This document shows, piece after piece, positions 6,913 through 12,055 of a stretch of DNA of 12,055 bases (position 1 is its first letter; the number at the start of each line of letters is the position of its first letter). Origin of the DNA: Anaerolineaceae bacterium UBA5224 (GTDB lineage: Bacteria; Chloroflexota; Anaerolineae; Anaerolineales; Anaerolineaceae); contig DHUW01000098.1 in the NCBI GenBank assembly GCA_002409365.1, positions 1 through 12,055 of the forward strand. Direction: 5' to 3'. The position numbers were made by a program, and so were the translations under genes. Under the pieces are notes generated by a model. That model did not search any database. It was given only the letters and a program-made list of their open reading frames with translations, and was not told the origin of the DNA.

Positions 6913-8329
6913 AAACAAAAGTACCCCTGAAAAAGGCAGTAAACCCGAATCCGAAGAAACATCAAATGTTGATGAGAGTATCGAGTTTATAGACGACCCC
7001 ATTCAGCTTTACTTGAAAGACATTTCGCATACCTACCTGTTGGACGCGAAGGATGAATTTCACCTTTCGGTCATGATCCAGGCACAGCAACAGCTTTCTC
7101 TTTACCAAAAAGAGGATGACAGCCTGGATGCAGAGAGCGTGTACATGGATTTGTGTTCAACCTGGGAACAAGTGAAGCGCGACGCTTTACGACTGCAGGT
7201 TGACCCACCGGATATCCATGAGGTCTTGACCGAAGCTTCATTGATGAATAGAGTTGGAATCACCAAAGCTGAGTCTTATACCCGAAACTATCTCGAAGAC
7301 CCGCGATGGGGTACAGACAAGCATTGGGAAGTTCTGGCAAGCGATTTGCTGCGATTTTTCATGGATGCCTACATCTTACCGCGTGAATGGGTGGGCTCAC
7401 TTTCAGATCGATTGAATGAAGAAGGTAAAGATTGCCTGCAAGGGCAGGTGCTTGGAGAACTTCCACCAGACTCCGAACTTGCAGAACGCGTAAGCCAGAT
7501 AAACGATGATGCTGAATGGGCAACCCAGAAATTCGTGGAATACAACTTGCGTCTGGTTGTGAGTATTGCCAAGCGCTACCGGAACCGGGGAATTGGAATG
7601 ATGGACCTGATCCAGGAAGGGAATATGGGGCTGCTAAAGGCGATCAAGAAGTTTGATCCCTCCAAAGGTTTTCGCTTCAGCACTTACGCCACCTGGTGGG
7701 TCAGACAGTCAATAAGCCGCTACATCCTCGAAAACGCCCGCACCATCCGAATTCCTGTGCATATTGTCGAACAGATCAGCAAACTGGTTAAGGTCCAGCA
7801 CAGCCTGGTGCAGACGCTGGGCCGCGATCCGACCTTTGCTGAAATGGCAGTAAAATCCGGTTTTTTGTCGAATGAAGATGTTCAGGATATCTTGGAAATA
7901 GGCGGAAGCCGAGAGTTGGCTGACCCCGGCTTGCTGCACCGCTGGGATGAAGCCACCCAAAAAGTCGAAGCGGTCCTAAAATCGGCCGAGGAACCTGTCT
8001 CTTTGGAGAGCCCGGTCGGCGATACTGAGGATGGTGTATTGGCAGATTACATCCCAGACCTGGAATCTGAAGAACCGATCGATGAGTTGCTGCGCGATGC
8101 CTTAAAGGATACCGTTCGTGAAACCCTGGATTCCCTTACCGATCGACAGCGCGAAGTATTAGAACTCCGATTCGGGTTGAAAGATGGTGTGTATCATTCG
8201 CTGGAGGAGGTCAGCCAGCGTTTTGGACTCACCCGTGAGCGCATCCGTCAGATCGAATCGTCCGCTTTGCGACGCCTGCGAGACCCATCCCGTAGCAACC
8301 CTCTGAAGGATTTTGTAGAGCGGGACTGA
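6893..8329 (+). CDS. rpoD: RNA polymerase primary-type sigma-70 factor (RpoD/SigA-like)
   Basis: This sigma subunit directs RNA polymerase to -10/-35 promoters. The 478 residues begin with an acidic/polar leader that lacks a clear region 1.1. Region 1.2 is at about 35-64 (DPIQLYLKDI). A non-conserved segment to about 212 follows. Region 2 is at about 214-290, with LRLVVSIAKRYRNRG, DLIQEGNMGL and TYATWWVRQS (core binding and -10 recognition/melting). Region 3 comes next, and then region 4 with LTDRQREVLELRFG and a helix-turn-helix with LTRERIRQIE. The end, DPSRSNPLKDF, resembles the C-terminus of group 1 sigma factors. An insertion of about 27 residues interrupts region 3 (around 330-356). It overlaps dnaG by 20 bp, so translational coupling is likely and the pair resembles the dnaG-rpoD part of the macromolecular synthesis operon. 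A group 2 paralogue cannot be excluded without the rest of the genome. An alternative start lies three bases upstream, at 6890. Confidence 0.93.
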   Translation: MVPTKNENKSTPEKGSKPESEETSNVDESIEFIDDPIQLYLKDISHTYLLDAKDEFHLSVMIQAQQQLSLYQKEDDSLDAESVYMDLCSTWEQVKRDALRLQVDPPDIHEVLTEASLMNRVGITKAESYTRNYLEDPRWGTDKHWEVLASDLLRFFMDAYILPREWVGSLSDRLNEEGKDCLQGQVLGELPPDSELAERVSQINDDAEWATQKFVEYNLRLVVSIAKRYRNRGIGMMDLIQEGNMGLLKAIKKFDPSKGFRFSTYATWWVRQSISRYILENARTIRIPVHIVEQISKLVKVQHSLVQTLGRDPTFAEMAVKSGFLSNEDVQDILEIGGSRELADPGLLHRWDEATQKVEAVLKSAEEPVSLESPVGDTEDGVLADYIPDLESEEPIDELLRDALKDTVRETLDSLTDRQREVLELRFGLKDGVYHSLEEVSQRFGLTRERIRQIESSALRRLRDPSRSNPLKDFVERD

Positions 8330-8383
8330 AGCCTGTCATCATGAACATTTACAAACATTTTGAGTGAAAAACAGGATCTTAAC

Positions 8384-8389
8384 AGAGGG
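8384..8389 (+). promoter_or_regulatory. Ribosome binding site that decides the GNAT start
   Basis: AGAGGG lies six bases before ATG 8396. An in-frame TTG at 8360 would add 12 residues but has no comparable site upstream. The ATG is preferred. Confidence 0.6.
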
Positions 8390-8395
8390 TCTATC

Positions 8396-9259
8396 ATGAC
8401 ATACAAAGTTGTTTTCTATCAAAACGCAGTTGACTTCCTCGGGAAGGCTTTAACCGATCTCTCGATAGACGGAACCCGCAACAACCTGATACTGGGTCTG
8501 GCTCTTCGCTTGAAGGATGACATTCATGCGTATACTGAAAACGATCCAATGCTGGCAATTGTGACTGATGAACAGGGCGCAAATGCCGCCATGGCGATTA
8601 TGACTCCGCCCTTCCCGATGATTCTGCACAGCGACCCGGTTAATTCAGAAGCACTTGAAACGCTTGCTGATGCCTTGATCAAGAGCGACTGGCAGATCTT
8701 GGGAGTTAACGGTGAAGCGCAGGCAAGCGATGTATTCGCACTGATCTGGAAGCAGAAAACCGGGCTAGAGACAAGAATCAATACAAACTTGCGTGCATAC
8801 GAGCTGAAAAAAATTGAAGATTTTGGTTATCCGCCCGGGAGGATGCGCGTAGCCAAAGAAAGTGATGCTCAAATTGTCTGCGACATGCTCAACGCCATGC
8901 GTGATGAACTAGTGGGACTACCGGGGAGCCCAGCAACACCTGAAGGTGCTCTTAAAAGTATCCGCCTGAGTCGCACCTTTTTTTGGGTGGTTGACGACCA
9001 GATCGTGAGCATCACCACAGCAGTACGCCCGCAGATAAAAGGTATCTGCATCAGCGGAGTTTACACACCCCCTGAATTTCGGAGAAGAGGATATGCCCGG
9101 GCACTGGTCGCTGAAGTTACCAGGGAAATGTTTGCACGAGGCTACCAGTTGACCAACCTCTTCACTGACCTCGCCAACCCCACCAGTAACAAAATATACC
9201 AGGAGATCGGTTATAAGCCGGTTTGCGATTACCATCAATATACTTTTGAAGCGGTTTGA
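8396..9259 (+). CDS. GNAT-family N-acetyltransferase, substrate unknown
   Basis: This is a 287-residue protein with a C-terminal GNAT domain from about 148 to the end. GNAT enzymes transfer an acetyl group from acetyl-CoA to an amine. The domain opens with an RVAKESDAQIV segment. Motif A is GVYTPPEFRRRGYARAL (221 onward), in which R229-x-x-G232-x-A234 forms the pyrophosphate-binding loop for acetyl-CoA. Near the end, NPTSNKIYQEIGY fits the family's motif B. Residues 1-147 show no motif I recognise; by length they could be a degenerate second GNAT-like lobe, which is inference. No signal peptide or membrane segment is visible, so it is presumably cytoplasmic. It begins 66 bp after the sigma-factor stop with no terminator or convincing promoter between, so co-transcription with dnaG and the sigma gene is plausible. 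The substrate cannot be inferred; nothing points to rRNA, protein N-termini or a drug. Confidence 0.87.
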   Translation: MTYKVVFYQNAVDFLGKALTDLSIDGTRNNLILGLALRLKDDIHAYTENDPMLAIVTDEQGANAAMAIMTPPFPMILHSDPVNSEALETLADALIKSDWQILGVNGEAQASDVFALIWKQKTGLETRINTNLRAYELKKIEDFGYPPGRMRVAKESDAQIVCDMLNAMRDELVGLPGSPATPEGALKSIRLSRTFFWVVDDQIVSITTAVRPQIKGICISGVYTPPEFRRRGYARALVAEVTREMFARGYQLTNLFTDLANPTSNKIYQEIGYKPVCDYHQYTFEAV

Positions 9260-9455
9260 CCTAACTCTTGCTTGTCAGACCCTCCTCAGAGCAGCGAATC
9301 CTCACTACACACAGGTCAATATACTTTATTCCGCTTCGAATGTTTAGGAAGGCGTTCCTCCAGGTCCAGAGTCGTGATACGGTTAAAAGCATGATTCGAC
9401 TCTATCCCACTTTATTATTATCAACAAATGGTGTGTATGTGTCCATTTTGTATTG

Positions 9456-9461
9456 TATAAT
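9456..9461 (+). promoter_or_regulatory. Candidate -10 box (TATAAT) for the lipoprotein gene
   Basis: A perfect TATAAT lies 60 bp before the lipoprotein start, in an AT-rich part of the 262-bp gap 9260-9521. No good -35 is present at 16-18 bp upstream (GTGTAT or similar), so promoter strength or activator dependence is uncertain. I see no gene in the rest of the gap, only a 7-bp inverted repeat (9368-9374 with 9397-9403). Confidence 0.4.
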
Positions 9462-9521
9462 TACCATATAACCATCGATACGCGATCTTTGATAACAGCT
9501 GAAGAGAAAGAAGAGGAAAAC

Positions 9522-10547
9522 ATGAAACGAATCTTTCTGATGCTATTGATCATCGTTCTTATGCTCTCTGGATGCATTATGGATGAGGATATTTTTGAAA
9601 ATCAAGCAACCACATCAACCTCCATTTCCATCACAGGATCGACAGCGACCAGCGAACCAACCACAGTCCCCACAAACACCCTGACACCGACAAGATCCGA
9701 ACCGACTGTCGCGGTAGAGACTGTTATACCTACACAGATTGATACCCCAACAGTAGAACCGACTTATACCTACAATGTCACTCCGAGTACTCTGGCTCAG
9801 GAATGGCAGCAGGATATCCTTGAACTAAAGGCGCTTTTTCTTGCCCAGGAATTGCCAGAAGATTTCAGTAATGATGAAGAGGAAACAATTATCGAAGACC
9901 CTACGTTATTCTTTGATCCGAACGAGATTTTTACTGTCCTGGATCACTTGAGTATGCAGCTTGGTTACGATCTGGCATTTGTTTATCTCACAAGTAATCT
10001 GGAAGGGTTCCCGGTGGTATATGCAAAAAAGGAAGGCGAAATCCCTTATCGAAGTTTTTCGGAGTTTGCGCAAGCCAGACCAGAATGCGCAGAGTCGCGG
10101 GCAGATAGTTGTTATGCCAGTAACCAGATGGAACACGATGGCACTGATCTGGGTTATCTGCAATTTTTAACTTTTGAGTTAATGTATGAACAATTCTATT
10201 TGTATTGGCATTCCAATTACAATGATGGCAGACCAGTAGCAACATCCGAACAATTGGAATTAATTCTTGAATGGGTCGATCCTGATATGTTTAATATGGA
10301 ATACGAAGCGTTTACAAGCTACGGTGAATTTGGATTTACTGATGAACAGAAAGCTCTTGCCCGCAGAATTGACCTTGAACCGATTGTGACAATTAAGGAA
10401 GATGGCGCTGAGGTGCGTTTCGTCTATTACACCAAATGGGGCGGGTTTTATGAACTGAAAGCTTGGGTTCCGAGAGAGAACCTGATAGACTATGGGTTCA
10501 CAGAATCTACCCAACTCGTGGAATACGAGATACCGCTCAATTTTTAG
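9522..10547 (+). CDS. Predicted secreted lipoprotein of unknown function with Thr/Pro-rich linker
   Basis: This 341-residue protein has a signal peptide: M-K-R, a hydrophobic stretch at 4-15 and the lipobox LSGC with C18 as the predicted lipidated residue. It would therefore be anchored on the outer face of the cytoplasmic membrane. Residues 28-90 are a Ser/Thr/Pro-rich linker with repeated T-P and P-T steps, probably extended and possibly glycosylated. The remaining ~250 residues are acidic and aromatic-rich (for example YEQFYLYWHSNY at 222-233), and I recognise no family. Two cysteines at C189 and C197 flank a short loop and could form a disulfide. ATG 9522 was chosen because GAGGA at 9513-9517 precedes it and the signal peptide begins there; an upstream in-frame start at 9453 overlaps the TATAAT and would bury the signal sequence. 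The gene is AT-richer than its neighbours (18 G/C of 60 at 10141-10200), which may mean relaxed selection or transfer. It is transcribed alone and converges on the EF-G gene. Confidence 0.82.
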   Translation: MKRIFLMLLIIVLMLSGCIMDEDIFENQATTSTSISITGSTATSEPTTVPTNTLTPTRSEPTVAVETVIPTQIDTPTVEPTYTYNVTPSTLAQEWQQDILELKALFLAQELPEDFSNDEEETIIEDPTLFFDPNEIFTVLDHLSMQLGYDLAFVYLTSNLEGFPVVYAKKEGEIPYRSFSEFAQARPECAESRADSCYASNQMEHDGTDLGYLQFLTFELMYEQFYLYWHSNYNDGRPVATSEQLELILEWVDPDMFNMEYEAFTSYGEFGFTDEQKALARRIDLEPIVTIKEDGAEVRFVYYTKWGGFYELKAWVPRENLIDYGFTESTQLVEYEIPLNF

Positions 10548-10616
10548 TTTTCTAGGTCACACAGTATCGGTTTAGCGAAACGATCGAGGTTATTCCTGAC
10601 CGTAAAAGATAATAAG

Positions 10617-10642
10617 AAGAGGTTGGCAAGCGCCAACCTCTT
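10617..10642. terminator. Bidirectional Rho-independent terminator between convergent genes
   Basis: A perfect 11-bp stem pairs 10617-10627 (AAGAGGTTGGC) with 10632-10642 across an AAGC loop. T-rich sequence follows on the plus strand (CTTTCAAAATCTTTC) and on the minus strand (CTTCTTATTATCTTTT). It lies between the lipoprotein stop (10547) and the EF-G stop (10670), so it can end both transcripts. Confidence 0.88.
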
Positions 10643-10669
10643 TCAAAATCTTTCGGATAGAAACCGCAA

Positions 10670-12055
10670 CTATTCTTCGTGCAATTCCTTCTGCCGGGCG
10701 TCCATAATTTCCTGTGCCAGGTGGGTGGGAACCAGGTCGTAATGGTCGAACTCCATGGTGAAAGTACCACGACCACCGGTCATTGAGCGCAGATTGGTGG
10801 TGTAGCGCATCATTTCAGACAAGGGGACTTCAGCAGTAATGGTCGAGCGACCGCGGTCTGAACCCATACCCTGCACGCGGGCACGGCGGGTATTGAGATC
10901 GCCCATGATATCGCCCATGTTCGCTTCCGGCATGTGTACGACCACTTTCATGATCGGTTCGTAGAGCACAGGGTTGGCATCTTTGAAAGCCAGTTTGAAG
11001 GCTTCACGACCAGCGATTTCGAATGCGATAGGCTTGGAGTCGACCGGATGTTCCTTACCATCGAAGACGGAAACACCGACGTTGTGGACAGGATAACCAG
11101 CAACAACGCCTTCTTTCATCACATTGCGAATACCTTTTTCGATTGGACCCATGTAGTTGTTGGAAATTGCGCCGCCAAAAACATCGTTGCTGAAGGTGAA
11201 ATCTTCATCCTGGATGGGGAAAACCTTCAAATGAACTTCGCCAAATTGACCGGAGCCACCAGTCTGTTTCTTGTGGCGGTACATGGCGCTGGCTTCCTTG
11301 GTGATGTGCTCTTCGTAAGGCACCTTGGGTTCGTGCAAATCCAGGTTAAGCTGGAATTTCTGTTCGGCACGTTTGACGGCCACATCGATGTGCTGATCAC
11401 CCATACCGAAGATCAGGGTCTGGTGGGTGGCAGCTTCCATCTCCCAGGTGAAGGTTAAGTCTTCTTCTGCCAGGCGGGTCAGGGTTTGGCTCATCTTGGC
11501 GGCATCCGATTGGGTCTTAGGGGTGATTGCAACGCGGTAAAGTGGATGGGGATAAGCGGGCATAGGCAGAGTCAGGTTTTGTTCCTTGGTGGTCAGCGTG
11601 TCGCCAGTAGTGGTAATACTCAGTTTGGCAACAGCACCGATATCGCCGCTGTGGATTACAGGAACTGGCTGCATTTCTTTTCCATAAGGAACCTGTACAC
11701 CAGCCAGGCGTTCTTCTTCGCCTTTATTGGCGTTCCAAACACGAGTGTCAGAGTTCATCGTCCCGGAATAAACACGGAAGTACGTCTGGCGACCGACAAA
11801 TGGATCAGCAGTCGTCTTCCAAACATAAGCTGCCAGGGGTCCGGAATCGGAGTAATTCAATTCCACATCGCCTTTCGGAGCGTGGGCAATCACGGAAGGG
11901 AGCTCAGTCGGGTTGGGTGCCAGCGCGAGCAGTGTATCCATGAGTGGGGCAATACCGATCATGCGACCGCCAGCGGCGACCAGAACGGGAACGATATTGG
12001 TTTCCTGGATGGCTTTGCGAAGACCTTGCATGATTTCTTCAGTGGTCAGATCGCC
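10670..12055 (-). CDS. Elongation factor G paralogue (EF-G-2/FusA2-like), partial, N-terminus beyond right edge
   Basis: The frame is open to the right edge; 461 residues are visible, reading G-D-L-T-T-E-E-I before the first internal Met. EF-G GTPases drive ribosomal translocation or recycling in the cytoplasm. Numbering from the edge, 1-50 is the end of the GTPase domain. Domain II (about 72-155) has SGPLAAYVWKT, RVYSGTM and HSGDIGAVAKL. Domain III (about 165-240) ends with the FGMGDQHIDV segment. Domain IV (about 243-365) includes QTGGSGQFGEVHLKV (264-278). Domain V (about 367-455) has IMGDLNTRRARVQGM and LRSMTGGRGTFTMEF. The G5-equivalent segment reads PVLVAAGG instead of the PVLCGSA typical of canonical EF-G, and domain IV has TGGSGQFG rather than SGGRGQYG-like sequence. 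These features suggest the second EF-G group rather than the main fusA product, and it is not next to rpsL, rpsG or tuf here. GTPase motifs G1-G4 are off-window, so activity cannot be judged. Confidence 0.9.
   Translation of the reverse strand, partial: GDLTTEEIMQGLRKAIQETNIVPVLVAAGGRMIGIAPLMDTLLALAPNPTELPSVIAHAPKGDVELNYSDSGPLAAYVWKTTADPFVGRQTYFRVYSGTMNSDTRVWNANKGEEERLAGVQVPYGKEMQPVPVIHSGDIGAVAKLSITTTGDTLTTKEQNLTLPMPAYPHPLYRVAITPKTQSDAAKMSQTLTRLAEEDLTFTWEMEAATHQTLIFGMGDQHIDVAVKRAEQKFQLNLDLHEPKVPYEEHITKEASAMYRHKKQTGGSGQFGEVHLKVFPIQDEDFTFSNDVFGGAISNNYMGPIEKGIRNVMKEGVVAGYPVHNVGVSVFDGKEHPVDSKPIAFEIAGREAFKLAFKDANPVLYEPIMKVVVHMPEANMGDIMGDLNTRRARVQGMGSDRGRSTITAEVPLSEMMRYTTNLRSMTGGRGTFTMEFDHYDLVPTHLAQEIMDARQKELHEE

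Noticed and set aside
8344..8360. Tandem AACATTT repeat and TTTACA -35-like hexamer before the GNAT gene
   Set aside because: No -10 box lies at the right distance and the repeat has only two short copies; I do not call a promoter.
9368..9403. 7-bp inverted repeat AGAGTCG...CGACTCT as a terminator of the GNAT transcript
   Set aside because: The 22-nt loop, short stem and lack of an immediate T-run make it too weak to call.
9268..9471. A 67-codon plus-strand open frame in the gap after the GNAT gene
   Set aside because: It starts at a TTG with no ribosome site, runs across the lipoprotein -10 box, and its composition shows no protein-like pattern.
10934..11458. A 174-codon plus-strand open frame antisense to the EF-G paralogue
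   Set aside because: The minus strand encodes clear EF-G domains III-V over the same span.

Overview
The window looks like ordinary chromosomal sequence from a mesophilic anaerobe, most likely of the Chloroflexota and probably class Anaerolineae. That placement is inferred from protein character: a single-chain pyruvate:ferredoxin oxidoreductase (anaerobic metabolism), a dnaG-sigma gene pair, a second-type EF-G, and a lipoprotein with a long Thr/Pro-rich linker. It does not rest on any search or on a 16S gene. I see no CRISPR array, insertion sequence, prophage, tRNA or rRNA, and no defence-type gene cluster.

Layout. Positions 1-716 (minus strand, cut by the left edge) hold the N-terminal part of a TRAM-domain RNA uracil-C5-methyltransferase of the RlmD/TrmA family. 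A roughly 200-bp divergent intergenic region with a strong 24-nt dyad separates it from a very large PFOR gene (917-4729) that has every expected cofactor and catalytic residue plus an unusual low-complexity C-terminal tail. A clear terminator (4752-4781) and a second, weaker stem-loop (4796-4825) follow. Next comes a promoter-like pair, then dnaG primase (4942-6912), overlapped by 20 bp by a primary-type sigma-70 gene (6893-8329). After 66 bp comes a GNAT acetyltransferase (8396-9259), possibly the third gene of the same transcript. A 262-bp gap carries a consensus -10 box ahead of an AT-rich lipoprotein gene of unknown function (9522-10547). Its transcript meets a convergent EF-G paralogue (10670 to the right edge, minus strand) at a shared bidirectional terminator (10617-10642).

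How the genes relate. dnaG and the sigma factor form the classic replication/transcription initiation pair and are probably translationally coupled. PFOR stands alone as a monocistronic unit linking pyruvate oxidation to ferredoxin reduction. The methyltransferase and EF-G paralogue both act on the ribosome or its RNA but are not in one operon. The lipoprotein is the least explained gene. The points most worth a second look are the PFOR tail, the dyad upstream of it, the altered zinc-finger spacing in DnaG, a roughly 27-residue insertion in sigma region 3, and the orphan lipoprotein. I did not find a convincing new multi-gene system here.
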